Assembly (NCBI GenBank): GCA_013398275.1
Contig: VZSE01015514.1
Location: 1,693,531-1,757,530, forward strand
Source: Promerops cafer
Taxonomy: Eukaryota; Chordata; Aves; Passeriformes; Nectariniidae
Reading direction: 5' to 3'
Length of the DNA stretch: 64,000 bases
Below, piece by piece: positions 11,193-23,680 of this stretch (position 1 is the first letter of the stretch; each line of letters starts with the position of its first letter). Made by a program: the position numbers and the translations under genes. The notes under the pieces are model-generated. The model did no database searches, was not told the origin of the DNA, and was given only the letters and a program-made list of their open reading frames with translations.

Positions 11193-12143
11193 CTTAAGGT
11201 TAGTTTTTCATCATTTAGCTCCCAGGATTGTCTTGCCATACAACCAACTTGATACCTATGCAAGTATGAAGAAAATGGGGTGATCTCCTGGTGGGAGTGT
11301 GGGACAGTGAGAGGGCAGGACCACCACTTCACACAGCTGCCTGCTAGATTGGTTTAATCGTCCTCTGAGACAACACCTCCACATAGAGCCTTTCTCCTGA
11401 CCATTTCTGATGACAATAACTTTCAGCATAAATTTCCTTTGATTAATACACAAATTATGTTTGTTTTTTTCTCAATGTTTTGCTATTGCTGTACTCATAA
11501 GTTGTTAATTTAATGTGGATCAATCAACGCAGTTATCTGGGTTGATACATGAAGATGTTTCCTCAACAGTGAAATTTAAGCATTTACATCTTCTGAAGTT
11601 AATCAGACTACTAAGCAGAAGAATAGCAGCAGTTCTATTTAATTTTCTTCTCTACCTAAATCGACATAACTTGAGTTTTGTTTTAAAATCAAAAAATAGC
11701 CTTTTAGCAGCGGTACTGTATCTTGTCTGCCCCACTTTTAGGAATTCAAACTGATGAAGCTAATATCCTGGCAGAAAAAAACAAATACATGAAACTACAG
11801 AGTAATGCTATGGAAAATTGTGAATTTTAATAAATCATATTTGGAGACTATAAATTAAAAGAGAAACCATTTCCTGCTTATTGCCAGAAAAGAATAATAG
11901 ATGCAAAGGTAGCACTAGGGAGGGAATGTAATTACCTGATGATCCCACATTGAAGCCTGTCATCGAGGGGAATTTGAATGAGTATCTCAATAGATGACAT
12001 GGAAATAACAGGATGCACAGGCTTAGAGATTGTAATGAAGTTCTCTGCCATGTTCATAGACCTAAATTCCCATGTATTATACTGCTGACATTAGAGCACA
12101 GTGTATTACTCTGTTTGCTGCTCTACCAATGGTCCTTTTATAA
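11193..12143. other. No gene recognised
   Basis: A slightly GC-richer patch at 11270-11400 has no family I know. The frame at 11515-11754 (79 codons) has no recognisable domain. Confidence 0.5.
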
Positions 12144-12313
12144 CGTATTTGGAAGGGACTGCCCAGGGAAGTGCTTGAGTCACCATCCCTGGAGGTATTT
12201 AAAAGATGTGTAGATAAATTAGGGTCATAGTTTAGTGTTATATTTGGCAGTATTAGGTTTGTGGTTGGACTTGATGATCCTAGAAGTTCCTTCCAACTGA
12301 AATAATTCTATGA
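12144..12313 (+). mobile_element. CR1 3' end fragment, plus strand
   Basis: Carries the conserved 3' end of CR1 in sense: the stretch around GACTGCCCAGGGAAGTG, then GAGTCACCATCCCTGGAGGT, the Lys-Arg-Cys region, and a terminal ATTCTATGA ending at 12313. Upstream sequence is missing, so this is a typical 5'-truncated insertion of about 170 bp. It matches the 3' part of the long copy at 57177-59771 in layout and wording, so both probably belong to one CR1 subfamily. Confidence 0.88.
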
Positions 12314-15300
12314 CATGTGTCAACTTTGTCGTCTCTGCTCTCAGAGCAGTGAATCTCTTCTATATTTGTATAACTTTTGCCATGTGTTAAACTCTGACTT
12401 AAAAGGCAGAGATCCTTATACATCTAGGAATAGGTGTTTAAGGGGTTTAGGTATGGAATTGGATGCTCAGACTCTCACAGAGTCCTATGGTAAACATGAT
12501 GATTCTGGGAACATCATAACAACAAAAATTGTAGGCAGTTGTCCAGACCTTGGACATATCTGCACAGATTATATATGTGAACACATGTGGGTTTCCTCCA
12601 ATGGCTTCTACTCCAGCTCAGAAAAAGAACTTTCCGGAACCTCAGTAGATAGACATAAACATAATTGTTTTTTCTCTATTAGATATAAAAAGACTTGCTA
12701 AAGCTTGACATAAGACACTAGATTTTTGTTTTATTGAAAAATCTCAGAACTTATTCCAGATTCCCTATTTGGCCAGATATCTAGCTTACTTCTTGGCAAA
12801 CAATTATTTCCCAAGCAAAAAATGCTATGTGTTACTCCAAAGGAAAAAGAAACCTTAAAAATTCCCCTCAAATATCAGCTTCTAATGTACTACAAATCAC
12901 AGAGATTTTTGTCTCTTGCTCCTTGTTTTTAAAATGATTAAAATGTGTGTTTGCTTACTTAAATGTTTACTTTAAATTTTCTCTCAATAACCAAGGTAAA
13001 GGAAGCAAGTCTGCATTTTCTTTTACTTTGATCAAGTGTTAGACTTAATTGCTTGCTGAGTTGACTGATACGACATTGCAATTTGAAAGGAAGATTATAA
13101 ATGTGGCTTTTCATGGTGTCTTCTGGGAAACATTCTGAAAAAATAAGCCTCATAGTTTGTGTCAAATGTTAATGATTTGTTTTTAATAGCAACTTTTGTG
13201 AACCCCTGTGATTAAAGTAGGGCTAGATAGAGGCAATGCCACTAATAGAGAGCAGCTGGGCTTGCTATAAATGTGGCTTTCTTCTTGTAGATTGGTTATA
13301 AACTTTGCCCTGTGGCTGGTTCTGCTCCAGTAAATGCAGATACTTCAGTTAGAAATGGAGTTTTCATCTTCTCTTTAGGTACCAGCTGAAGCCCATATAT
13401 TCTGATGAGAGAAGGAACTTGTTTTGTTGCTGTATATTGCATAAAACAGTTGGAGTTTTATGCAAAAGATAATGGTAAATTTTCCCAAGGGAAGAGAAGG
13501 AAGAAGAGGTATGGGGAAGGAGTGGAGATGCTCCTTTATGGCCGTCTGGCATTGCACGGTTTGCTCAATGATGTAATTATTCCATCCTGTACTGTTTTCC
13601 AATATTGCAGGTGCACGATGTCTCAGAATCCTGAGACACGCGTGCTGCAATATAACTTCGTGTCCCCACTGCTTTGTTCAGCACTTGTTGGCTCTCAAAC
13701 TTTTTATGGCAGCATATGGCTGTCTGACGTTAGCATTTCACTGTGGACAACGTAATGAAGTTCCTGCAGTCTATTGCTCCCCTCAGCCTCGTGCCAGCTA
13801 AGCGGTGGTGAACTTGTCTGACAGATGTAGTGCTGCTTCAGAAGAGCTTGACATGAATGTCTGGAATGTGAGCAAGGACACTCTCCACCTTCCCATCCCT
13901 AACTAAAAATCGCAAATTCTTAGGTTTTGCTCTACTTAGGTTCTGGCTTATTTTGATTTTAAAATGTGTAGACTTCGATTGTTTCACTGTCCCTTCATGA
14001 TGTCTCCATGGTTTTGGTTTCTATTAGCTCATTTGGTGAGGAATAGGATCAAAAATGGAAATTTTGAAGTTGTGGTCCAATGCCTTAATAATAACTAGTC
14101 CTATTACCTTATTATTTAGTTTTATGTTATTAAAAATTTTTCTAGCTTTTGTGTGAAATGTTAAGCTGTTCTTACTTTTTTCTCTCCTGCTTCCTCAGCT
14201 TCCAATATTTATAGCCTAAATATTTTGACAAATTGATAGTGTTTAAAATTGTTGACAGATGTAGGCAAACACTAAATATTTTGAAGGTTCAATAAAACCT
14301 GCATAGCTACAGGGGGAAAATACTGTATTATCTACGAGCATAATTTCTGAACTTCGTCATCTATTCTTGCCAAAAGGAACAGAATGTTTAATGGAGGAAT
14401 GGAGAGATGTCTATGTTAAAATGTTCATATAGGTTTTGTAAAAATGTATATATTTATGGAAATGGGAGACTGGAACATACACATTTAAGGTGATTTGGAG
14501 GAAGGTTATTACGTACAGCCCGGGTGAGGAAACGGGCCTGAAATTTTCATTTTTTCAGAGTTGCTGTCATACTTTAAAGCCAATACTGCTGTGGTGATAC
14601 GTGTTTTGATAGTATTAGAGTCAAGGAAAAATCACAGTTGCTTTCACATTGAGTTACAACTTTCAGCCATCTGTTTAAAACTACAGAAATTTTAAAATGA
14701 GGCTAGTACAAGTATTCTAATGCATGCAAGAGGAAGAGTCAACATTAGCCACTTAGATTAAATATTTAGAGGACAAGTCCCCTCCCTCTTTGCCTGGAAT
14801 TTTCTTAGGACTCAATCTTCCAGTACAATTGTCAGAAATTCAGAAGAATGTTTTGTGATATTTTAGTCAGACAAGACTGAAAAATTTCACCTACCAGTTA
14901 GGTCCAGTATTTATTATGGAATCATAATGTTTTATATGTTTTTTTAAATAAACTAATTGATGATCTTCTCAAAAGCGATGGGATATTTTTGTATCACCTC
15001 TTCCCCTGCAAGTTTGTTCTGGTACCTGAGTGTTCTGATGGTTAGCAGTATGACATGTTCTATGTTAAATTCATTCTTGGCTGGTTTTGCTAGCTTGTTT
15101 GTTTGGTTATTTGTTGTTTGATGGAGTAGCTTCATTTCTAGTTGCATTTAGAGACAATATTTACATGCTGTTTCAGTTCACCATTGGTAGCGCTTATAAA
15201 GCTTACAGGGCATTGAAGTTTCTACCGTGTCACAAATTTAAACTCAGGAAAAAAAATAGTGTCTATTCATACTGTAAAGATTGAATTAAATCAAATCCTT

Positions 15301-16130
15301 GATAGTTGGTTTCAGCTGTGTAACTCTGAATTCATGAAAATCGCTAAGTGCCATATGAATGCTGGAGCAAATCTAAGGCTGCAGTACATTGATGTCAAAA
15401 TTTTTAAGCATAACAGCCTGAGTAGTTGCTATGAAAAGGTCAAAGAGCTGCAAGCACTATGAGTGAACAGATTACCTGGACCACTCTGGATGATTTATAC
15501 TAGGTAATAAAAAGACAGTGGAAACTACTGCTTGTGAGGAGCTTCTTAGGTTGACTGAATGCCTACTCAAGGGACAACATAAATATTGATTCCAGTGGCA
15601 GAAGAAGAAGAATCAAAGTAAGTGTTGCTATCTTGTGGTATGTATGAGCTTAAGGGAGATATTTCTACTGTAATAAAAATGATTTGGTTTTATGTTAATT
15701 GCATGCTAATATTGACTATTAGTAATGCTAGTCTGAGGAACAATTGAGAAACCATAGTTGCTGGTCTTGCTTTCTAGTGTCTTGAAGTGCTGAATAGAAC
15801 ATTTGAATCAACTGAAGCCTGCAGAGCTGTTACGTTTCTTGTTTCTGTTAGGTAAACAGTCACTGGAATGACTAGGAAATACTGTGTCCTGCCAAATCTG
15901 AACCAGACACAGCACGTGTTTCTCAGCAGATAGTCTAGGACTTTTGAAGAAAGACAAAATTGATGGAAATGCTTTGTTATCACTTCTACCCTATAGCAAA
16001 AGCGGTTTATAAAAGACAAAAATATTTTAAATTGATAATGTACTATAGTTTTTAGACCATTGTCATAATCTGTTTAGCTTAAAGGAGAGACAACTGGGAA
16101 AATAACAGCACTGTGTTACTCTTGACTCTA
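12314..16130. other. AT-rich DNA, no gene recognised
   Basis: Nearly 4 kb without a supported feature. The longest frames (12315-12701, 128 codons; 13405-13755, 116 codons) show no domain, no signal peptide and ordinary AT-rich base use. I treat them as chance frames. Confidence 0.5.
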
Positions 16131-16620
16131 CCTGTCAGGACAGTGAACACTGTTCTTCCATATCCTTCTGTTCTGACTGCCAGATGTACAGAAAAAAATT
16201 GATGTGGCATCTGGCCTTGAGTTAGCTACAAGTCTGAGCAAGAGGTTTTCAAAGCTTTGATAGGTGTGTGTCCCCGTCACTTGGGTGATGCTTTTAAACT
16301 CAGGCTCTCCCCACTGGGATCTGTCAGAGCAATGCTGCAGCTGTGCCTTTGCCTGGCCTTGTGTCTTGTTGCGCCTTGGTTGCCTGGCTGGCCTCAGGCT
16401 TGCCTCGTCACCATGGGCTTCTCTTGAGATCATTGGTCTTCAGCTGAACTTTGTCACCATCCTCAGGCTCACTCTGCTCAGCTTTTGTGGGTGCTATGTG
16501 GTACCATTTTTCTGTGCCTATGCCAGTGAGGGTACTGTCCTTTCAGGCTTGCTGTCACACTCAGATGCCAGGTCGCCTCTCTTTACTGAGCAACCCATTC
16601 CTGCTACTCCCTTCTAATAG
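16131..16620. other. Unclassified GC-richer block
   Basis: The block is distinctly richer in G and C than its surroundings. It is open over about 100 codons on both strands (16128-16433 minus, 16264-16617 plus), as expected when GC content removes stop codons. I recognise neither protein. The sharp compositional change suggests an old transposable element or a retrocopy, but no terminal repeats were found. Confidence 0.35.
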
Positions 16621-17606
16621 CTGCCAATATATTTTTTAGCATAAGGATTCCCAGTTTGTGATCATGTTTGGGTGATTTGCAAAACAAAGGATTTTTTTAT
16701 AGCATAGCTTTTTTCAGTGTTTCTACAGTTCCATGACAGAATTTTTATGATAAAATAAATCTCTTCCATCCCCTGATTTTCAAGGTCAAAGTGTATGGTG
16801 TTTGATCCTCTTCCAGTTTTTCAATCAAGGTATTTGATGGATACAGCACTGTTCTTTTTTTCTTAAATGTTCTGAAGAATATTTCTATAGTGCAGGAGGA
16901 ATGCACTCTACAATATGAATGTGCTTCCAATTATCCTGATGGACTACAGTGCTCCGCAGAATCATTAAGGTAATCATGCATGCTTATGATTGTGCCCTTG
17001 AAATGGACGTAGCAAAACATGCATCTGATTAGGAATAAATTGGCATAACCTGGAGATAGTCAGCACTCAATTTATACACTGGCCTTTGTGAAATACATTA
17101 TATATAGATCCATAATTGTAGCTGGACCACAGAGGGTTAAAGGCACCTGCAGATTAGCCCCCTTTTTCAACACCTTATTCAGTACTACCCTCTCAAATAA
17201 GGCGTTGGCAAATCCAGAACCAATGCCCCTTTAGCTACTGGTCAGACAAAATTTGGACTCAGTGTTACCTGAAAATGAGTCCTCTGGGTGTCAATATTGC
17301 CTTTGGTGTTGATGGATATATGTGGCTTCTGGCTTTGTTTAGGTGCACACTGTCTTATGTGCAATGTGGCAAAGGATGATCTGTAACAATAACATTTTGG
17401 AGCGCTGCAGGATCCTCAGGATTGAAATACTGACTATCATGGGGTATTTTTGTTGAGCTAAAAATGTATGGGGGACGAAAGACATTAAAGTGCTGAAGTA
17501 ACTTTTCTCATGCTGAGGCTGAAGTATTGCACTGAGTAGCATGAGACTGAGATCAATAGCCGAGAAACTGTAGACAGCAAAGGAGCACACAGTTGTTTCT
17601 CAGCTG
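16621..17606. other. No gene recognised
   Basis: AT-rich sequence. The frame at 17339-17590 minus (83 codons) has no recognisable domain. Confidence 0.5.
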
Positions 17607-17743
17607 GAGAAATAGAAGATGGGTGAGGTTATACTCGTGTGTATATAGAAGAAATTTCTATCATTGAATGAATGAATGAACTTCTATAATTTCTATCATT
17701 TCTATCATTTCTCTCATGGGTGAGAAATAGAAGATGGGTGAGG
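17607..17743. repeat. 22-bp direct repeat around a minisatellite core
   Basis: GAGAAATAGAAGATGGGTGA plus GG occurs at 17607-17628 and again, identical, at 17722-17743. Between the copies lie a (GAAT)n run (about 17664-17680) and repeated ATTTCTATC units (about 17655-17712). The structure looks like replication-slippage growth of a small tandem array. Confidence 0.85.
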
Positions 17744-18161
17744 AAATCAGAGTTTTCTGGGTATGGGATTAGGATCAGTGATTTCAAGTTTAGTTGCTAA
17801 AAGCCCTCCTTTACCTCTTTGCAAATTGGACATGAGATTGGGTTAGTCACATTTCTTACATGAAAGACAGAGTGTTCTGAGTCAGGTTATTTCTGATTAG
17901 TGAAATGCTACAGCAACAATCTCTACACTAAGTGGTACAGAGACAGTAAAACACAAGACTGCTTACAGGCCTGCAGAGATTCTTTGATGACAGTGATAAT
18001 AGTATGGTCCTGTAACCCACTGCATTGTTCTGAGCGTGTTTTAATTAGACCTAATTCGTGGCTTTCTCTAGCATTCAAGCTGATGACATCTTGATATACC
18101 TACTTTTCTCTGTTTTGGCAAGTATAATAGTTACTCGCCCTTGCTTAAGGCAAACCTTATT
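17744..18161. other. No gene recognised
   Basis: AT-rich spacer between the direct repeat and the LTR-like block, with one short frame (17900-18094) that has no domain. Confidence 0.5.
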
Positions 18162-18715
18162 TGTCGGCGTGTCAGCTAAAAAAAGAGATGGGTGTTGCAG
18201 TGTGCCCGCTGCTCCTTGCCCAGCCTGCGGCAGGTGTGGGGGCAACACTCCCCTGGGTCTGAAAGGGGGTCTTGGGGGAAGCCGCTGGTCCCGGGAGTAC
18301 GGCGGCGTTCCGGTGAGTTTGGTGTAAATAACAAAAGGAGAGATGGGTGCAGTTGGAGGGGAAGAACTTAAGATTTAATGAGGAAATAAATAAAAGGCAC
18401 ACGACGGTGCAACAGAAAACATACAACTAAAGAGCTGCTCCAAAAGAACCAACAACAACCCCTGCACTGTGGCAGGGCACACAGTTATATAGGCTTGGTT
18501 GGAATGTTCCAGAAGGGTTCAGGCCAATCACAGGATGATGCTCAGTCCTTATCTACATAGCCACTCCCAGCCAGTCCCATAGTCCTTTGTGGGTCCTTAA
18601 TGTCCTCACCATGACTTTAAGATGCTATTCACTGTGGCTCCTTGCTTTCTGTAGCTTAACACTGGTGGTAGTTGTGGTTACTCTGCAGTCTGATGAGCAT
18701 GCACAGTTCATAGCC
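18162..18715 (-). mobile_element. LTR-like segment A, minus strand
   Basis: Read on the minus strand the order is that of an LTR: a CCAAT-type ATTGG box (about 18523-18527), a TATATA box (18486-18491), an ATTAAA poly(A) signal (18374-18379) and a GC-rich U5-like stretch down to about 18190. The plus-strand left edge is placed at TGTCGG (18162) by analogy with other LTR ends. No convincing target duplication was found, so both edges are approximate. No retroviral gene adjoins it. The frames at 18058-18426 lie across the GC-rich part and are not genes. Confidence 0.55.
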
Positions 18716-19160
18716 TGTCCCCACTGGGACAGCACCCCCACAGGTCGGGCTGCCCGACAGTGTGGTCTCTGAGCAGTTTATTTAGCCATGTGTCTTTTTG
18801 GTAATAAGGTGAGAGACACAGGAAGGATGACACAGGTCTCTCATGTCAGAACAGCCAAAAGTTATCTGTGTTACAGAACATTTTAAAAGTTCTTTTAGCC
18901 AATAGCATACTGAGAAAGCTTACATACAGTTGCTCTAGTGAATCACTAAAAGCACACGTACACCTGCTCCTAACTTGCTTGTGTGCTCTAAGAAACAATG
19001 TGCAATAATCCATTAATTAACTTAGAACTTTCTACTGTCTTGCTAAGCAAATTTTTGTGCTTCCTTACAGCCTGACTCCGCTAAACTCACAAACTCAAAC
19101 CATTGTTCATCTATGTCCACTGTTCATCTATCTCTATGTCTTGTTTCACATCCCTGTACA
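18716..19160 (-). mobile_element. LTR-like segment B, minus strand
   Basis: This directly follows segment A. On the minus strand a TTTTAAAA-type box (about 18881-18890) precedes an AATAAA (18777-18782) by about 100 bp, then a U5-like end rich in short palindromes: GTCGGG-CTG-CCCGAC (about 18744-18758) and TGTCCC-CACT-GGGACA (18716-18731). The right edge, near 19160, is a guess. It may be a second element of another family or a piece of the same provirus as segment A. Confidence 0.45.
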
Positions 19161-20086
19161 AAACACTAGTGCAGTTCTAGTGCAGAAGATGCCTGTAGAA
19201 AAGAATGCTATGGCATCGTAAGTCAGTGTGCCATATCAAATCACAGACTTTGAGTTCACAAAGGGCCAGGAAAACTTCATGGCATCTGACAACAAACTTG
19301 GAATGGGTATTTAAAGATTATGTGTCAAACTTGAGATGTCACCAGAGTGAGAGATGTTACCAAAGGTTGCTTAGTGTTAAGTACATTTTTCAGGTGACAC
19401 TAAGAAGCTTATGGATATGCAGAATACAAGGGATATGTAGATACTTGGAATGTAAGGATATCTGGTTTATGGGCATATATGATTAATAGATAGTCAAGAT
19501 AAAAAAGAAAAGACCAGAAACAGAAGGAGTAATAAACCCCACCTAGATACACAAACACTAAGGCATAGGAGATAAGGGAGACCAAAGAGCATGTCTCAGA
19601 TGAGGGATTGAGGAAACACAACTGAGGGAGTAACTTAAAGCCTTGGAGATGAATATTTGTAAATGATACAAAGAGGGGAAGTTTATATCTGAGATATTTT
19701 AGAAGGCTTGTGGGATTATGTGAAATTTATAGTGGGAGGTTATAAGGGCAATGTGGGAATGTAAAAAATAATTCTATGATGTTAGGGGTGGAGCCAAAGG
19801 CAGGGAAAGGGAGAGGTCGAGGTGGGTTGGAGGAGGAACAAGCATGGGAAAATGGAATTAAGGGGGACAAAAGTAGACAGTCCCATTTTAACTTGCTTGC
19901 TGGTTGCCATGTATGTTTGTCTGAGCTCTGTTCATGATCACTGTAGTCTGTCCTATGCTCTTAAACCCTGTTCCTAACTCTCTTCTGTGTGATCCTGCTG
20001 TCGGTGTAGTGGTGCCTCGCTAGCATAACTTTAAGTGGACTAGCTGACAAGTGGGAGAACACCAGAACCTTGAAAAACCCAAGGTT
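19161..20086. other. Possible ERV-derived or unique DNA, unclassified
   Basis: A G-rich, promoter-like patch (19770-19890) and a more mixed tail (19890-20110) differ from the surrounding AT-rich DNA, which hints at further retroviral sequence. I see no LTR ends, no primer-binding site and no coding remnant. The frames at 19205-19486 and 19409-19621 are opposed and unsupported. Confidence 0.3.
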
Positions 20087-20109
20087 AGACCTGGTCAGGG
20101 ACCAGGTCT
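20087..20109. repeat. Perfect 10-bp hairpin
   Basis: AGACCTGGTC (20087-20096), loop AGG, GACCAGGTCT (20100-20109). No T-run follows it and no gene adjoins it. Confidence 0.9.
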
Positions 20110-20470
20110 GTGACCAAATTTAAACGAGGCTATGGGCTTGGGATCAGACTCTGATTGCTACCCTTTTCCCAAACTTCATTTGTCTTTAACACACCAGAAG
20201 CTTCAAAGCGGAGAAGAAACCTCTAAGGCCCAGAAAGGACTTAAAAAAAAAAAATCTAGACATATGATCTGAGGTACAAATGACTCCAAACATTCAGAGT
20301 TGATGGTAACACACAAGGGGCTATCAAATGCCTTCAAAAGTAAGGAAAACTCACTAATACTGCAGTTGTAACAGGCTGTTACAATATCGTTAAGAGGTAG
20401 CACTTGTCATTAGCACTGGTCATTAGCAGTGGTCTTAAACATTGGCTGCCCTCACAAATGTGGGCATAGA

Positions 20471-20511
20471 AAAACTAAACTAAAGTAAAATAAACTAAAC
20501 TAAACTAAAAA
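20471..20511. repeat. (AAACT)n-type microsatellite
   Basis: Imperfect AAACT / TAAAC units, six to eight copies, with substitutions in the middle. Confidence 0.85.
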
Positions 20512-23297
20512 CCACTTCCCTACCTGCTCCCCCCCAATAATCATCAAGAGAAAAAGTAGACTTGAATTTATCTATCCAGTCTCAGTTTGCTTTTTCTTTC
20601 TTACTGCAGGCAGATTCAAGGAATTAAAAAATTTTGTAAACCCAAGGCTTCCTGGGTATCAACTAGCATTTAGTGAGCTCCACAAACTTTTGCAGTTATT
20701 CTTTTCTTTCTAAAGAACAAGTAATTAGTCCATTTTCTTGTACTATCAGTGGTACAAGACAATGGAGATTCCAGATTTTCTCATTTATACTGTCAAAACA
20801 CGACTTGTGCCATTAGCTTCTGTCATTTTGTGTTTACTAGTAGATTCTTATGCCATGAACCATCAGCATACTCATGTTAATTACTAAGCCTCTTCTCCTG
20901 GTCTCTGTTATATATTTAAGCTTTGTGGCTGTAATTTTTGTTCTGAGAGCAATGTACTTTCTTTCCATTATTGAAGATGGTGAAGAAAAGCATCTTCTAG
21001 ATGAACTGGCTAGCAGAAGTAGGAATAAAAAAAAAAAAAATCACTTGAACTGTCAAGGACCTCTGTGCCTCCTGGCCCCTAAGTAAGTAAAGCTCTTTTG
21101 GTGCCTTGCTGTGTTGAGAATCAAAGTCCTTTTCCTTTCTGCAAATTGAAGTGCTGTAACTCTCTTTTGTTAAATGATCCATGTCAATTACATTTTGCTT
21201 GAGTACATATTTTCCCTCAGTTCAGTTGCAGGATACTGTAGCTCATATGGTTTTCAAAATTCAGCTTTTGACTGGGCAAATAAGTCTGACTTACTTGCAG
21301 TCAATATTGTCAATAAGTAACAGCTATGTACCACCATATTTGACAGAGTTTTCTCCATTATTTCCCTTTCATGAATGTTCTCGTGGAATAAAACTAATGT
21401 TAAATGAAGAAGACATAAATATTTTTAAGTTGCCTTATGTATGCTGACCAAAGTGACAGTATGGCCTTTTGTTTTTTTATCCAAGTGTTTTGAAAACAAA
21501 TTTTACCTGTGGTACTGGCTGTATTATTCAAGTAATCTAAAAGCATTATGGTCACAGCTTCCATGCTAAAGAACTTCACCATGGTTATAATCTATCTGTT
21601 GACTAACAAGTATGTATAGTGTAAACATGCAGATTATAATGTTGGGAAAATTCCTTTCCCCTTTGAGATATTATCTCTTGCAACTGAAAAGTAGAACTGT
21701 AGGGTGGTCTGACTCAGTTACTTCACCTATATCCAGATCACATGTTACAGATCAGATTAACAAATATAACCTGTGAGTGATGCAGCAGTTGGTGAAATTT
21801 TGAAGGAAGTAGAAATTCTGCTTAATACATGTTGTTCATATTAGTCTGAAGTTCAGAGATTTAGGTACAATATTCTTTTCAGTGATCATTTCACTAGCAA
21901 TTTCTGTAAAAAAATTTCTAAGTTTTTTTTCTTTCAATATTATGTAGAACATAGAAAAGTCTAACTCTACATCCCAAGTTATTCCTAGAATGAAAATTAT
22001 TTAAGGATCAATATTTTTGTAGCCAAATGCTGGCACTGGGCATTTTAATAACTTGTAAATTTAGGGAACTTAGGCAATTTAAATACCACATTATTTTTTT
22101 AATAATATGTATAGGAATAGAGAATGCATTAAATAAAACGTTTAAAGCTAGGTTGTTTTATTTGTTTTATTTATTTATATATTTATTTGTATGTGCCCAG
22201 GTGTAGTTCTGACTGATCATCAGTCTAAAAGCAACCAATCTTGCAAAAATGTCAGGTGTTGCATAAATAATGAATTATTTGCTTTTTTGAAAACTAGAGT
22301 AAATACTTTCTTGTCTCTCGGAATGTTTTCTGAGCAAGACAACTTCATAGACTGGCAATACTTGTCTACCATACTCAAGAATATCTGTTTGAAGAAAAGA
22401 GCAGATTGCATCTATATATCAGTGTTTTTGATTGTTGTTCTTGTGTTTTATGACTTCTTCAGTTGTTTCCTTAAAAAGATTTACTTTTAGGGTTTTCTTT
22501 AACTATCATTCTTCCCCATTAGTCTGACTGTCCTACTTGTTAGGACTAATGTTCTTCCTTTTCTGCTTTAGGTAATCAGACTCTGCACAGCTGTTTACCT
22601 GTGTTAGCTAGCAATAAAGTAATGCTATTACTTTATGTACCATCAATATTGAGCAAATAGTAGAAACTGTAACTGCAATGGGATGCTACTGGGTAAAAAG
22701 ACTCTATAGAAAAGTGAAAAAATATTCTTCTGGTATTCATCTCTTTCTTGAGACAAAACCAAGTGTAGTGGTAGGAGTTTCTTAAACAACAAAGTGGCAA
22801 AACCAAAATTTTGAAGCCCATCATACTGACGGGAAGAGTTTCATGCTTCAGAAAAGTAAGTTGTATAGATGAGACCTGCATGACAACAGGAAATGTGGCT
22901 GAGGTTTGATGAAGAGCAATTTGAAAAAGAAAGAGTTTCATCAGATATATAAAAAAATATAATATCAGCATGATATGAGAATTCTTTGTTTTAAACTGTT
23001 CTTTGTTGGAATAAATAAGGTTGTTCTGATTTTCCTGCAGGCTGTCCCTAAGGTAATCATCCTCACAGATGCATAACAAACATCTATTGGGAATACTTTT
23101 TTATAGCCATCAAGTTTACTATTATAAAGTAACATTGTTCACTGCTCAAGAGGGAGGTACATGTGTTGCTGTTCAAATTTAAGAAAATCTGGATATTAGC
23201 ACAGAGTGCTGAACAAAATCTGTTTTATTCATGCAAGTAAAGTATTAATGAATCCTTTGTAAATGTCTGCTCTTGTGAATGACACTGTAAAGACAGT
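20512..23297. other. AT-rich DNA, no gene recognised
   Basis: Several frames of 60-148 codons exist; the longest is 22633-23079 minus. None carries a recognisable motif. The patch at 22140-22190 is a TTTA-rich low-complexity stretch. Confidence 0.5.
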
Positions 23298-23680
23298 CAT
23301 AGAATCACAAAATCGGTCAACCTCCCTGCTTGTGATTGGGGCGGACCACAGTGGGCCATCTAGTCCAACCTCCCTCAAGCAGGGTCATCTTAGAGCACAA
23401 AGCACTGAAATACAGATGGTTCTTGATTATCTCAAGTGAGGGAGACTCCACAGCCTCTCTGGGCAATCTGGTCCAGTGCTCAATCACCCTCACAGTAAAG
23501 AAGTTCTTCCTCATGTTCAGGGGGAGCTTCCTGTGCATCAGTTTCTGCCCATTGCCCCTTGTTCTATTGGTCAGCAATACTGAGAAGAGCCTGGATTCCT
23601 CCTCTGGACACCTTCCCTTTAGATATTTATACACATGATGAGGTTCCCTCTCAGTCACCTTTCCTCAAGGCTGAACAGTA
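23298..23680 (-). mobile_element. CR1 3' end fragment, minus strand
   Basis: The minus strand retains the last part of CR1 ORF2 in one open frame (23317-23658). It includes VYKYLKGRCPEEESRLFSV, TRGNGQKLMHRK, LNMRKNFFTVRV and LPREAVESPSLE, all hallmarks of the CR1 C-terminus. The element ends at 23298 with a tail reading TGATTCTATGA on the minus strand. Everything upstream of the C-terminus is missing, so the frame cannot make a functional protein. The stretch just inside the tail (23312-23355) departs from the usual CR1 end. Confidence 0.92.

Noticed and set aside
12315..12701. 128-codon plus-strand frame starting just after a CR1 end
   Set aside because: No domain, no signal peptide, ordinary AT-rich composition; chance frames of this length are expected in 64 kb.
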